Shown: positions 50,701 through 62,483 of the stretch, piece after piece | How positions within the stretch are numbered: position 1 is the stretch's first letter | Layout: each line of letters opens with the position of its first letter | Origin: Vibrio cholerae | Lineage (GTDB): Bacteria > Actinomycetota > Actinomycetes > Actinomycetales > Micrococcaceae | Direction of reading: 5' to 3' | Length of the DNA: 64,000 nt | NCBI GenBank assembly: GCA_009728235.1 | Contig: WNZI01000011.1 | Span: 1-64,000 of the forward strand | The notes under the pieces: model-generated | The model's input: only the letters and a program-made list of their open reading frames with translations | Database searches by the model: none | What the model was told of the DNA's origin: nothing | Translations under genes and position numbers: made by a program

Positions 50701-51977
50701 AAGATCAGTGCAACCCCTGTGTGCCCGGCACGGCGGGTGGGGTTGCCGGCATCGGCCGAGACCTGCACGTTGGGGAGGAAGCGGGCAGGCGGAGGGATGT
50801 CCCGAGCGGACCCTGAGCAGATGACAGGCGGGCTTCCACTGTCGGGGTGGGCGGTCTGGAGGAGGAGAGCCCGGACGAGATTCATCACGCCGTCCCCATC
50901 GCCGGTGATGGTCAGGCCCCCTCCTCCAGTAGGTGCGGCCTCGGCGTCGTAGGGGACGACGAGTGGTACGTCCCGCAGGGACGGCGGACAGAAGGAGCCG
51001 TCGTCGCCGCGCACGGTCACATCGGCATCCTGGTTCGCCGTCCCGATCCGCAGGAGAACCACCTGTGGGGGCGGCGCAGCAGGCGACGGTTGGACGGAAG
51101 GGCCGTGTGCTGCTCGGAAGACGTCCACCGCGGTCTGTCCGGGGTCCGGTGTCGCGTTCATCCGGCGGATCCTGTCCTGCTGCGCAGCGTGCTCCACATC
51201 ACGAGCGAAGACGCGGGCGTTGCGGTGGTAGCTCACGAGAGGCACGAGACCGGTGACGGCGGACAGGCCGCTGAAGGCGAGGAAGAACCACATCCCGGTC
51301 GTGACGGCCAGGACGACCCCGAGGCCGAGAGGCAGCAGCGCGGTGAGCATGAGGATCCGGGACGGTTTTCGCGGTAGTTCGGACGTCACGGGAAGCGGGA
51401 CGAGAAGGGCGCGCGGGTCGGGTGTCGGCCGGCCTTGGTCGTCCATGAGCTCGACGCGGCAATCGCTCGAACCGAGACGAATGGTCGAGGACGCGGTGAC
51501 GGTCGTTGCGGTGATCGTTCTGCCGTCCACGAAGGTGCCGTTCGCGGAACCCAGGTCCTCCAACCCGACGGCGTCCTCGGTCACGGTGAGGAGCGCATGG
51601 GTCCGGGACATCGCGGGGTCCGCGACCGTGATGTCGCTGTCGGTGCGCCCGATCGAGTACGTGCCCCGCGCGAGTGGGAACACCGTGCCGGCGTCGGGCC
51701 CCGAGTGAACCACGAACAGGAGGTGCGGCATCGATGAGGGTGTCTCGGCACCCGCGATCCCGCCTGCGACGATGACGGCACCGTCGTGGAGCTCACCGAC
51801 ATGCGGGATGAGGGCCGCAAGAGGGACACCGCCGACGCGCAGCGGTGTCTCGTAGCCGGCTGCCTCGAGGCTTTCCGCCAGCGCCGCGCCGGTGCTGAGG
51901 ACATCGGTGTCGACGACTATCTCGCGCGGTGGAAGCACATGCGGGGGAGCGCAAGCGAGCGTGACGTGCAGAATCAC
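47709..51977 (-). CDS. FHA-FtsK/SpoIIIE multidomain ATPase, EccC/EssC-like
   Basis: 1422 residues. An N-terminal ubiquitin-like/linker region leads to an FHA phosphopeptide-binding domain (about 100-175, IGRTDSDITVADPAMSRTHA), a double transmembrane segment (about 207-250) and three P-loop domains. P-loop 1 is intact: GTTGSGKS (587-594), Walker B LLLIDYKGG (615-623) and VVIDEFRML. P-loops 2 (GFPGSGRG, 979-986) and 3 (GHQSSGRT, 1231-1238) have Arg in place of the catalytic Lys. This is the EccC/EssC architecture of type VII secretion motors. No WXG100, EccB, EccD, EccE or MycP gene is visible nearby. The start is ATG 51977. Confidence 0.88.
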   Translation of the reverse strand: MILHVTLACAPPHVLPPREIVVDTDVLSTGAALAESLEAAGYETPLRVGGVPLAALIPHVGELHDGAVIVAGGIAGAETPSSMPHLLFVVHSGPDAGTVFPLARGTYSIGRTDSDITVADPAMSRTHALLTVTEDAVGLEDLGSANGTFVDGRTITATTVTASSTIRLGSSDCRVELMDDQGRPTPDPRALLVPLPVTSELPRKPSRILMLTALLPLGLGVVLAVTTGMWFFLAFSGLSAVTGLVPLVSYHRNARVFARDVEHAAQQDRIRRMNATPDPGQTAVDVFRAAHGPSVQPSPAAPPPQVVLLRIGTANQDADVTVRGDDGSFCPPSLRDVPLVVPYDAEAAPTGGGGLTITGDGDGVMNLVRALLLQTAHPDSGSPPVICSGSARDIPPPARFLPNVQVSADAGNPTRRAGHTGVALIFHFGEGPLDVSGAAGVFLVRIITAHRRRPVGATGPTAASSRVVFEGGRARACIGGTERSFLPDGVGPETFDRVARTLARAAARIPAPTVLQGCGTGRGERDVPPESASLWSAGQSFESLSSESKERWASSEPDRPVTVLGVTGGGPLSFDLVADGPHLLVAGTTGSGKSEFLRTVVLGLALDQPPDHLTLLLIDYKGGSGLGHLAALPHCVGSLSDLSAESTGRAFVSLRAELRHRELLCAEYAARDLAHLRLLAPSSCPPRLVVVIDEFRMLCDDVPSALPDLLKIASLGRSLGVHLVLATQRAQGAVSPDLRANITSAVVLRVQTVMESQDLLGSVLAAEIPVDRPGRAFLRRGAEEPTAFQVAACSTMPPSNDSPGWQDFATYLGGSSPIEGIDGVQLRSRLTSARRPPPASGRARSVTPLGEVIEQAWEAPREPGVAGTDEERLDAVRTGAGDAERSILVEAVDALRAVRRGSPGREPRRPVLPPLPADLSPAACTAFPPACSPSPGMDSRTAACDEQDLALGIADFPDRQEQRLLHWVPGRHSHLALIGFPGSGRGAALRAIVSALPHSNRDLHLYLLDGDGSLEDLPCGPNVGAHVQPHESGRAERVIARLVDRRGREENGAPHIVLVVTGWARWTSQFRNNRTVGAEEDLQALVRDGARNGVTVLIGGERDLTTSRFFPLVPNRIYLPLGAHQDTTMTWPKLPSIDAVEGRGFAQGPITGSWGDGVCQLVLEHPVGAPPCPPSLPPFPVHALPRTVQLADLGVVPAAVPRKALPLGVHGDDLLPYDVRLPPGEVFLILGHQSSGRTNALRIVGESAGLFQRHRRILTPPCISGSPDGDTAGTRHPETAAYWRKLTAPDSLSSALEHCILLVDDADELPPDVQQILSGLVAGGAAAVLTASPAPALMSRVPLSLQARATGRGLILAPRSALDGDFFGVRLDPGDAPPPGRGYAVEPGRVVEVQLAHAGGGHLTGRATRTTGGATAFSRFPP

Positions 51978-55538
<3,561 letters not shown>

Positions 55539-55539
55539 C

Positions 55540-56433
55540 GTGACCGGTGCAGAACTGACGACGCCGGGATTCGGTGGCGGTCTTCGGGACGTCCTGCGCT
55601 CGCGCTACCTGCTGCGCTTGCTCGTCGCCAAGGAGCTGAAGGTTCGCTATCGGGGCTCCGTCCTGGGCCTGCTCTGGTCCTACGTCAAACCCGGAGTGCA
55701 GTTCGTCGTCTTCTGGTTCGCGCTCGGGATCTTCCTCGGCATGAACCGCAACACGGAGAACTACCCGATCTACCTCTTCTCCGGCATCGTGCTGATCAAC
55801 TACTTCAACGAGGCGCTCGGAAATGCGGCGCGGTCGATCGTGAGTAACGGCGGACTGATCAAGAAGATCTACCTTCCGCGCGAGCTGTTCCCCGTCGCTT
55901 CCGTCTGGGTTTCGGCTGTCCACTTCGTGCCCCAGATGCTCGTGCTGCTCATCGCCTGTTTCATCGGCGGTTGGTCGCCGGGTCCCGTGCAGATCGCCGC
56001 GGCTATCGCCGGATTCGGGATCGTGACGATGCTCGCGGTAGGACTCGGACTCTTCTTCGGCGCTGCCAACGTCTACTTCCGCGACTCGGAGAACTTCGTG
56101 GATATGCTCCTGATGATCGCAACCTGGGCGTCACCGGTCCTGTACTCCTGGACGATGGTCCGTGACGGACTGTTTGACGCCTTCGGAACAGGCACGGGCG
56201 AGCTGCTCCACACGATCTACCAGATCAATCCACTGACCATCGCCGTCGAGTTGTTCCATTTCGCTTTCTGGATGCCGACCACGAGTTCCCCTCGCACGGA
56301 TCCGCTGCTGGCGGTGCCACCGAATCTGCTGGACGTCTGGACCCCGATCGGACTCGGCATCGCCCTCATGGTGATCCTTGCGGGTCAATTCACTTTCCGG
56401 CGCCTCGAGGGCCGATTCGCTCAGGAGTTGTAA
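55540..56433 (+). CDS. wzm: ABC-2 type polysaccharide/galactan exporter permease (Wzm-like)
   Basis: 297 residues with six predicted transmembrane helices (KPGVQFVVFWFALGIFLG, IVLINYFNEALGNAARSIV, ASVWVSAVHFVPQMLVLLIACFI and onward). The N-terminal amphipathic region LRSRYLLRLLVAKELKVRYRGSVLGLLWS and the YFRDSENFVDMLLMIATWASPVLYS segment are typical of Wzm/RfbA. It should form the channel for a lipid-linked glycan. GTG at 55540 is one base after the glfT2 stop. Confidence 0.92.
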   Translation: MTGAELTTPGFGGGLRDVLRSRYLLRLLVAKELKVRYRGSVLGLLWSYVKPGVQFVVFWFALGIFLGMNRNTENYPIYLFSGIVLINYFNEALGNAARSIVSNGGLIKKIYLPRELFPVASVWVSAVHFVPQMLVLLIACFIGGWSPGPVQIAAAIAGFGIVTMLAVGLGLFFGAANVYFRDSENFVDMLLMIATWASPVLYSWTMVRDGLFDAFGTGTGELLHTIYQINPLTIAVELFHFAFWMPTTSSPRTDPLLAVPPNLLDVWTPIGLGIALMVILAGQFTFRRLEGRFAQEL

Positions 56434-56435
56434 CA

Positions 56436-57167
56436 GTGGCCATTGCAGTCGACGTGCAGTCGATCTCGAAGCAGTTCGTCCTCCGGCACACGCGCTCCAT
56501 CAAGGAGGCTTTCGTCTGGATCGTGAAGGGGCGGAAGGGTGATCTCTCGCAGAAGTTCCATGCGCTCGATAGAGTCTCGCTCCAAGTCGAGCAGGGCGAG
56601 TCGGTCGCGCTCCTGGGTCTCAACGGCTCAGGAAAGTCCACACTTCTGAAGCACATCTCGGGAGTCATGCTGCCGGACAGCGGCACTGTGCGGACCCGGG
56701 GAAGAGTCGCCGGACTGATCGAAGTCGGCGCAGGCTTCCACCCCGACCTCAGCGGGCGCGACAACGTGTACCTGAACGGAGCTATCCTCGGCATGACGGA
56801 GGAGCAGATCAACGAACGTTTTGAGAGCATCCTCGACTTCTCGGAGATCGGACAGTTCATCGATACCGAGGTCAAGTTCTATTCCTCGGGCATGTACCTA
56901 CGCCTGGCCTTCTCCGTGGCCATCCATACCGACCCCGAGATCTTCCTCATCGACGAGATCCTGGCCGTGGGTGACGAGCCCTTCCAGAAGAAGTGCCTGG
57001 AGAAGATCAAGGAATTGGGGCAAGCGGGCAAGACCCTGGTCGTCGTGAGCCATGACCTGGATCTCGTGTCGAAGGTCTGCCGTCGAGGCGTGCTCCTGGA
57101 TCACGGGCGCGTGGTGCTCGATGCCTCGGTGGAAGAAGCGGTAGCCGCGCTGAGGGGTCGTCATTAG
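56436..57167 (+). CDS. wzt: ABC transporter ATP-binding protein (Wzt-like)
   Basis: 243 residues. Walker A is GLNGSGKSTL (Lys at 67), the signature loop is YSSGMYLRLAFSVA, Walker B is IFLIDEILAVGDEPFQ, and the H-loop is VSHDLD. No extra C-terminal carbohydrate-binding domain is present, which resembles the short Wzt of mycobacterial galactan export (Rv3781) rather than O-antigen Wzt proteins with caps. GTG start at 56436, two bases after the permease stop. Works with Wzm. Confidence 0.93.
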   Translation: MAIAVDVQSISKQFVLRHTRSIKEAFVWIVKGRKGDLSQKFHALDRVSLQVEQGESVALLGLNGSGKSTLLKHISGVMLPDSGTVRTRGRVAGLIEVGAGFHPDLSGRDNVYLNGAILGMTEEQINERFESILDFSEIGQFIDTEVKFYSSGMYLRLAFSVAIHTDPEIFLIDEILAVGDEPFQKKCLEKIKELGQAGKTLVVVSHDLDLVSKVCRRGVLLDHGRVVLDASVEEAVAALRGRH

Positions 57168-57200
57168 GTCCACGATCGGCATGACGGGGCGTCGATTCCG

Positions 57201-59237
57201 GTGACCTGGGTAGAGACCATCCCTGTCATGGCCGCGACGCTGGCGACGTTCTTCGTACCCGGACTCGTCCTGGCATTGGTCGGACGTATGCGGGGACTGG
57301 CGGCTTTCGCATTGGCGCCCGCTCTGTCGCTCGGCCTCGGCGGCGTCGGTGCGGTCCTCTTCGGATTCGCAGGCATCCGATGGAGCTCGTGGAGTTACCT
57401 CGGGTTCTCCGCCGTGGTGGTCCTGGCACTGGCGCTGCTGGCGCGCTTGCCCCTCGGAGTGAAGCGACGACCGGCTGGAGAAGTTGCGGCTACAGCGATG
57501 GTGCCTCGGGCCCGGGAGTCACGCCCATCGCGTCGGATGCGCCGCTTCGCTCCGTTGTCGGGTGTCCTCGTCGCAGCCATGGTCAGCTTCGCTCCCCTTC
57601 GAGACGGGATGCGACAGCCCGATTTTCCTGCTCTGACGTGGGATTCCGTCTACCACCACAGTGCCATTCGGTACATCATCGACACCGGGAACGGTTCGAG
57701 TCTCAATCTCGGGGCAGTATCGACGACCAACGGCCAACCAGCCTTCTACCCAGGGGCATGGCACGATCTCGTGAGCCTGACCGTCGGCGCCTCGCCGGTG
57801 ACTGTGAGCCTGAACGTCGCGGCCCTCGTGCTGGGGTGCGTGATCTGGCCACTGTCCATTGCGTATCTCGCGCGGGTTGCCTTTCCGAAGCTCACCTGGC
57901 TGCCTCTGCTCGCTCCGATCGTCGCATCCGGATTCGTCGCCTTCCCGGCCCGCATGATCTCCTACGGCACGGTCTGGCCGGCGGCGATGGGGACCGCGCT
58001 CGTGCCTGCGCTTGTCGCGCTGATCCTTGTCGTCACTGCCCGCAGCACCGATTCGGCGGCCAAGGTGCGCCTGTCCGTGGTGTTGGCGATCGCTCTCGCC
58101 GGGGCGGCGCTGTGCCATCCAACTGCGCCCATCGCGGCTGTGTTCCTCTCGGCACCCTTCCTCCTGCAGCGTTACGGAGCAATGGTGGCCAGATCAGCCG
58201 AGCGGGGGAAGAGGGGAACGGCTGCGGTGTTGGTGGCGGTGCCTGTGGTCGGACTCGCCCTCGCATGGACAGCCGTGATGATTCTTCCTCCTTTACGGTC
58301 CGTGTTCTTCTTCGAGACGACACCCGTCGGTCCGGCAACCGACGCCATCGGTGCGGCGGTCTTCGACACGATGCTCGCGCCCCTTTACCACGGAAACACC
58401 GAGCCATTCTGGCTGGCCGGTTTGCTGGCCCTCGCCGGCCTCACCATGACGCTGGTCCTGCGCGAGCATCGCTGGGTCTCCGCCAGTTGGACGATAAGCA
58501 TCGTGCTCTACGTCGTCGCGGCAGGAGAGCAGACCGCGCTCCGCCCGCTGGTCGGGTTCTGGTATTCCGATCCGGTCAGGCTGGGAGGGCTGGTGCCGAT
58601 CTTCACGAGCCTGTTGGCTTCCTACGCTGTCCTTCGCGCTATCGACGGCGTGGTGTCGCTCGCGGCGCGCGGGAACGCGAAGCTGCGCCGACCCGCAACA
58701 GCGATGGTCGCCTCACTCGTCGTGCTTGGCGGGGTTGCGGCACTGTTGTACCCGCAGACGGACGAGCTCAGGACGGAGGAACGGACGGCCCGCCTCGCAG
58801 CGGACTACTGGGAACACCTCGAATGGGACGACGGGCTTGCGAGCCTTGCTGAACTGCAATTCATCGAGCGGCTGGGCGCGGAGCTGCCCGACGATGCAGT
58901 GGTCCTGGGAGATCCGACGTCAGGTGCGGCCCTCGTGTACTCACTCGCGGAGGTCGACACGCTTTTCAGGACGATGTCCGGGGCCTGGGACGCAGATGCC
59001 AAGTACCTTGGCAGGAATTTCAACCGTATCGACACGGACCCGCGGGTCTGTGAACTGCTGGCCGAGTACGGCGTCACGCACTTCTACGACGACGACAGCC
59101 GATACCTGTCCGACATCGTTCATCGCCGGGACATGCAGGGCCTGACGATCATCGGAGTGGACCCCGAAGATCTCCGGATGGTCGATGACAGTGGCGATGG
59201 GGCGAGGATCTACGAGATAGAGGCTTGTAGCCCATAG
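57201..59237 (+). CDS. DUF6541-type multi-pass membrane protein, possible GT-C glycosyltransferase
   Basis: 678 residues. About a dozen transmembrane helices alternate with loops; the first large external loop carries ALTWDSVYHHSAIRYIIDTGNGSSLNLGA, with the acidic residue after a helix that GT-C enzymes use. A soluble C-terminal domain (LGAELPDDAVVLGDPTSGAALVYSLAEVDTLF, then GVTHFYDDDSRYL) ends the protein. The resemblance to GT-C lipid-linked sugar transferases is inference from topology and locus. The start GTG 57201 is 33 bases after wzt. The stop codon sits inside a hexamer repeat. Confidence 0.78.
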   Translation: MTWVETIPVMAATLATFFVPGLVLALVGRMRGLAAFALAPALSLGLGGVGAVLFGFAGIRWSSWSYLGFSAVVVLALALLARLPLGVKRRPAGEVAATAMVPRARESRPSRRMRRFAPLSGVLVAAMVSFAPLRDGMRQPDFPALTWDSVYHHSAIRYIIDTGNGSSLNLGAVSTTNGQPAFYPGAWHDLVSLTVGASPVTVSLNVAALVLGCVIWPLSIAYLARVAFPKLTWLPLLAPIVASGFVAFPARMISYGTVWPAAMGTALVPALVALILVVTARSTDSAAKVRLSVVLAIALAGAALCHPTAPIAAVFLSAPFLLQRYGAMVARSAERGKRGTAAVLVAVPVVGLALAWTAVMILPPLRSVFFFETTPVGPATDAIGAAVFDTMLAPLYHGNTEPFWLAGLLALAGLTMTLVLREHRWVSASWTISIVLYVVAAGEQTALRPLVGFWYSDPVRLGGLVPIFTSLLASYAVLRAIDGVVSLAARGNAKLRRPATAMVASLVVLGGVAALLYPQTDELRTEERTARLAADYWEHLEWDDGLASLAELQFIERLGAELPDDAVVLGDPTSGAALVYSLAEVDTLFRTMSGAWDADAKYLGRNFNRIDTDPRVCELLAEYGVTHFYDDDSRYLSDIVHRRDMQGLTIIGVDPEDLRMVDDSGDGARIYEIEACSP

Positions 59238-59272
59238 CCATAGCCCATAGCCATAGCCATAGCCATAGCCAT
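59229..59272 (+). repeat. Short tandem repeat of AGCCAT/AGCCCAT
   Basis: Seven head-to-tail units: AGCCCAT, AGCCAT, AGCCCAT, then four AGCCAT, ending in AGG. The stop codon of the upstream gene (TAG 59235-59237) is formed at the junction of the first two units. It is AT-richer than its surroundings. The following bases up to 59429 hold no gene and presumably the promoter or leader of the next gene. Confidence 0.9.
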
Positions 59273-59429
59273 AGGCAGGTCGGCCATGTGCACGAAGGGG
59301 CAGCTGTGACCCATCCGATGTATGTGCGGCCGGCTCGACCCCGACCCGGCGGCTGAGGGTGGAGCAACTACCTATAAGCTTGATCGGGACCAACGCGGAA
59401 GCGCTGGACGCAGACATGAAAGGCACTAC

Positions 59430-60719
59430 GTGAAGATTGCTGTCATTGCCCTGGGTAAGATCGGCCTCCCACTGGCGGTGCAATTCGCTTCCAAGGGCCA
59501 CGACGTGGTCGGAGTGGACGTGAATCCGGCCACTGTGGCTGCCGTGAATGACGGCATCGAGCCCTTCCCGGGTGAGGCGCACCTTCAGGAGATGCTGTCC
59601 GAACTCGTGCCGGCCGGGAAGCTCCGAGCGACGACGGACTACGCCGAAGCGGTTCCCGGCGCTGATGCAGTCGTCCTGGTCGTCCCCCTGTTCGTGGATG
59701 CCGAAGCGAAGCCCGACTTCGGCTGGATGGACGCGGCGACCGCCGAACTCGCCCGACACCTCACACCCGGCACCCTTGTGTCCTACGAGACGACGCTTCC
59801 GGTCGGCACGACCCGCGACCGATGGAAGCCTGCCCTGGAGTCCGGAAGCGGCCTGGTCGAGGGAGAGGATTTCCATCTGGTGTTCTCCCCCGAGCGGGTG
59901 CTCACGGGACGGGTCTTCGAGGACCTGCGCAAGTATCCGAAGCTCGTGGGCGGGCTCTCCACGGCTGGGGCGGAAGCTGCAGTCGATTTCTACGAGGCCG
60001 TGCTGGACTTCGACGATCGTCCGGACCTCGAGCGTGGCAACGGAGTGTGGGACCTTGGCTCCGCCGAGGCATCGGAACTGGCCAAGCTGGCCGAAACCAC
60101 GTATCGCGACGTCAATATCGGTCTCGCCAATCAGTTCGCGCGCTACGCCTCCACCGTTGGGATCGACATCTACCAGGTGATCGATGCGTCCAACTCACAG
60201 CCCTTCAGCCACATTCATCAGCCGGGCATCGCCGTCGGTGGGCACTGTATTCCGGTCTATCCACGCCTCTACCTCTGGAACGACCCAGCGGCGACCGTCG
60301 TGAGGGCAGCCAGGGAAGCCAATGCAGGAATGCCGGACTACACGATCGGCCTGCTCGAGGGCGCCTACGGCTCACTCGATAAGGCGCGGGTGGTCGTGCT
60401 CGGCGCAGCGTACCGCGGAGGCGTGAAGGAGACCGCCTTCTCGGGTGTGTTCGCGGCCGTCGAATCACTGAAGTCCCGGGGTGCCCTGCCGCTGGTGCAT
60501 GATCCGCTGTACACGGACGAGGAACTCGAGAAGCTCGGATTCACGCCCTATCACCTCGGCGAACCCACGGATGCCGCCGTCGTCCAGGCGAACCACGCGG
60601 AGTACGCCGAGCTGTCGCCGGCGGATCTCCCCGGTATCAAGGCATTCATCGATGGACGCCGGGTGAGCAGCGCTGACAGGTGGGACGGCGTGACCTACCG
60701 TGTGATCGGCAAGGCCTAG
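59430..60719 (+). CDS. wbpA: UDP-N-acetyl-hexosamine/hexosaminuronate dehydrogenase (WbpA/WecC-like)
   Basis: 429 residues of the UDP-glucose/GDP-mannose dehydrogenase family. The NAD-binding strand is KIAVIALGKIGLPLAVQFASKGHDVVGVD, the middle domain carries FHLVFSPERVLTGRVFEDL and KLAETTYRDVNIGLANQFA, and the catalytic Cys is in GGHCIPVYPRL (about residue 272). The C-terminal domain closes the protein. In this gene context (WbpD, E and B homologues next door), the expected reaction is oxidation of UDP-GlcNAc to UDP-GlcNAcA. GTG at 59430 has GAAAGGC upstream. Confidence 0.9.
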   Translation: MKIAVIALGKIGLPLAVQFASKGHDVVGVDVNPATVAAVNDGIEPFPGEAHLQEMLSELVPAGKLRATTDYAEAVPGADAVVLVVPLFVDAEAKPDFGWMDAATAELARHLTPGTLVSYETTLPVGTTRDRWKPALESGSGLVEGEDFHLVFSPERVLTGRVFEDLRKYPKLVGGLSTAGAEAAVDFYEAVLDFDDRPDLERGNGVWDLGSAEASELAKLAETTYRDVNIGLANQFARYASTVGIDIYQVIDASNSQPFSHIHQPGIAVGGHCIPVYPRLYLWNDPAATVVRAAREANAGMPDYTIGLLEGAYGSLDKARVVVLGAAYRGGVKETAFSGVFAAVESLKSRGALPLVHDPLYTDEELEKLGFTPYHLGEPTDAAVVQANHAEYAELSPADLPGIKAFIDGRRVSSADRWDGVTYRVIGKA

Positions 60720-60796
60720 ATCAGGAATACCCGGAGCGAGGCCGACGAGCCGAGCACGGGCGCTCCCGAGCACCAACTACCAGGAAGAGAAACGTC

Positions 60797-61392
60797 GTGA
60801 GCTACATAGCTGACACCGCCGATGTCTCGCCCGACGCAACCGTGGGGGACGGGTCGAAGGTCTGGCACTCGCCCAGGTGCGCGAGAACGCACGGCTCGGT
60901 GAGAACTGCATCGTGGGCCGTGGTGCCTATGTCGGCTCCGGCGTCGAGGTCGGAGCGAACTCGAAGATCCAGAACTATGCCCTGGTCTACGAACCAGCGG
61001 TGTTGGGGGAGGGCGTGTTCATCGGTCCGGCGGTCGTGCTGACCAATGACACCTATCCGCGCTCCATCACGCCCGAGGGAGACCTCAAGAGCGCTCATGA
61101 CTGGGTACCGGTGGGAGTCACGGTCGAGCGAGGTGCTGCCATCGGCGCGCGAGCCGTATGTGTGGCCCCCGTGACCATCGGGGCCTGGGCGACGGTCGCC
61201 GCGGGCGCGGTGGTCACCAAGGACGTCCCGCCGTACGCCCTCGTCGCGGGTGTACCTGCGAAACGGATCGGCTGGGTAGGGCGTGCGGGGCACCCGCTGA
61301 AGAACGACGTCGGTCGCTGGGTCTGTCCCGAGACCGCTGAAGCCTATGAGGAATCGAACGGACTATTGACACGGGTAGGGGTAGAGGCATGA
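60797..61392 (+). CDS. wbpD: Left-handed beta-helix acetyltransferase (WbpD-like), frameshifted as read
   Basis: 198 residues when repaired. The GTG at 60797 begins SYIADTADVSPDATVGDGSKVWH. One C is missing near 60868, and restoring it gives LAQVRENARLGENCIVGRGAYVGSGVEVG, the hexapeptide repeats of the LbetaH fold. GVTVERGAAIGARAVCVAPVTIGAWATVAAGAVVTKDVPPYALVAGVPAKRIGWVG closes the protein. WbpD transfers acetyl to the 3-amino group of UDP-GlcNAc(3N)A. The stop overlaps the next ATG. Confidence 0.87.
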
Positions 61393-62480
61393 GTAAAGGA
61401 TTCATTCCCGCAGCAAAGCCGATCGTCGGGGACGAGGAGCGCGCGGCGGTGGACGCCGTCCTGCTCTCCGGCATGCTGGCGCAGGGCGCCGAGGTAGCAG
61501 AGTTCGAGAAGGAGTTCTCCGAGGTCCTCCTCGATGGACGTGGCGCCGTCGCCGTGAATTCCGGCACGGCCGGCCTTCACCTGGGGCTCCTCGCAGCGGG
61601 CATCGGGCCGGGTGACGAGGTGATCGTCCCCTCCTTCACCTTCGCCGCGACAGCCAACTCGGTTGCTCTCACCGGAGCAACACCTGTTTTCGCCGACATC
61701 GAACTCGATCATTACTGCCTCGATGTAGATCACGTGACCAGCCTGATCACCGAGAGGACGAGAGGCATCATGCCGGTGCACCTCTACGGGCACCCGGCCG
61801 ACGTCGTTGCTTATCGCTCGCTCGCCGATCAGCACGGTATCGCCCTCTTCGAGGACGCCGCCCAGGCCCACGGAGCCTCCTTCGCCGGGAGGCAGGTCGG
61901 CACGTTCGGTGATTTCGCCATGTTCTCGCTCTACCCGACCAAGAACATGACGTCGGGGGAAGGTGGAATGGTTTCCTCGGGCAACCCCGAGATCGAACGC
62001 AGACTCAGACTGCTGCGCAACCAGGGTATGGAGCGCCAGTACGAGAACGAACTGGTCGGATTCAATGCCCGCATGACCAATCTGCACGCCGCGATCGGCC
62101 GGGTCCAGTTGACCAAAATCGGTGGATGGACAGCGCAACGCCAGGCCAATGGCGCCTTCCTCACGGAGAACATCGAGGGCGTGGTGACACCGAAGGTCGC
62201 CGAGGACGCCGTGCACGTCTACCACCAGTACACAATCCGGATTGACGAGGATCGTGACCGTTTCGCCTCTGCCCTGAAGGACGAGTACGACATCGGATCG
62301 GGCGTCTACTACCCTATCCCGAACCACCGGTTGCCCTCCTTCGCCCGGACGGAGGACCTTCCCAACACGGAGACCGCGGCCAAGGGAGTTCTTTCCCTGC
62401 CGGTCCACCCCTCGCTCGACGCGGAGGACCTCGACCGGATCGTCACCGCGGTCAATGCGCTGGCGAAGGCGGGTGCATAG
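61389..62480 (+). CDS. wbpE: DegT/DnrJ/EryC1 aminotransferase (WbpE-like)
   Basis: 363 residues. PLP-dependent sugar aminotransferase with NSGTAGLHLGLLAAGIGPGDEVIVPSFTFAATAN, LYGHPADVVAYRSLADQHGI, EDAAQAHGASF and the PLP Lys in YPTKNMTSGEGGM (about residue 184). WbpE aminates the 3-keto group of UDP-3-keto-GlcNAcA. ATG 61389 overlaps the WbpD stop (ATGA). Followed after 3 bases by the oxidoreductase that would make its substrate. Confidence 0.92.
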   Translation: MSKGFIPAAKPIVGDEERAAVDAVLLSGMLAQGAEVAEFEKEFSEVLLDGRGAVAVNSGTAGLHLGLLAAGIGPGDEVIVPSFTFAATANSVALTGATPVFADIELDHYCLDVDHVTSLITERTRGIMPVHLYGHPADVVAYRSLADQHGIALFEDAAQAHGASFAGRQVGTFGDFAMFSLYPTKNMTSGEGGMVSSGNPEIERRLRLLRNQGMERQYENELVGFNARMTNLHAAIGRVQLTKIGGWTAQRQANGAFLTENIEGVVTPKVAEDAVHVYHQYTIRIDEDRDRFASALKDEYDIGSGVYYPIPNHRLPSFARTEDLPNTETAAKGVLSLPVHPSLDAEDLDRIVTAVNALAKAGA

Positions 62481-62483
62481 GGT

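Noticed and set aside
59229-59272. Repeat cluster considered as a CRISPR array
   Set aside because: The units are 6-7 bases with no spacers, so it is a simple tandem repeat.
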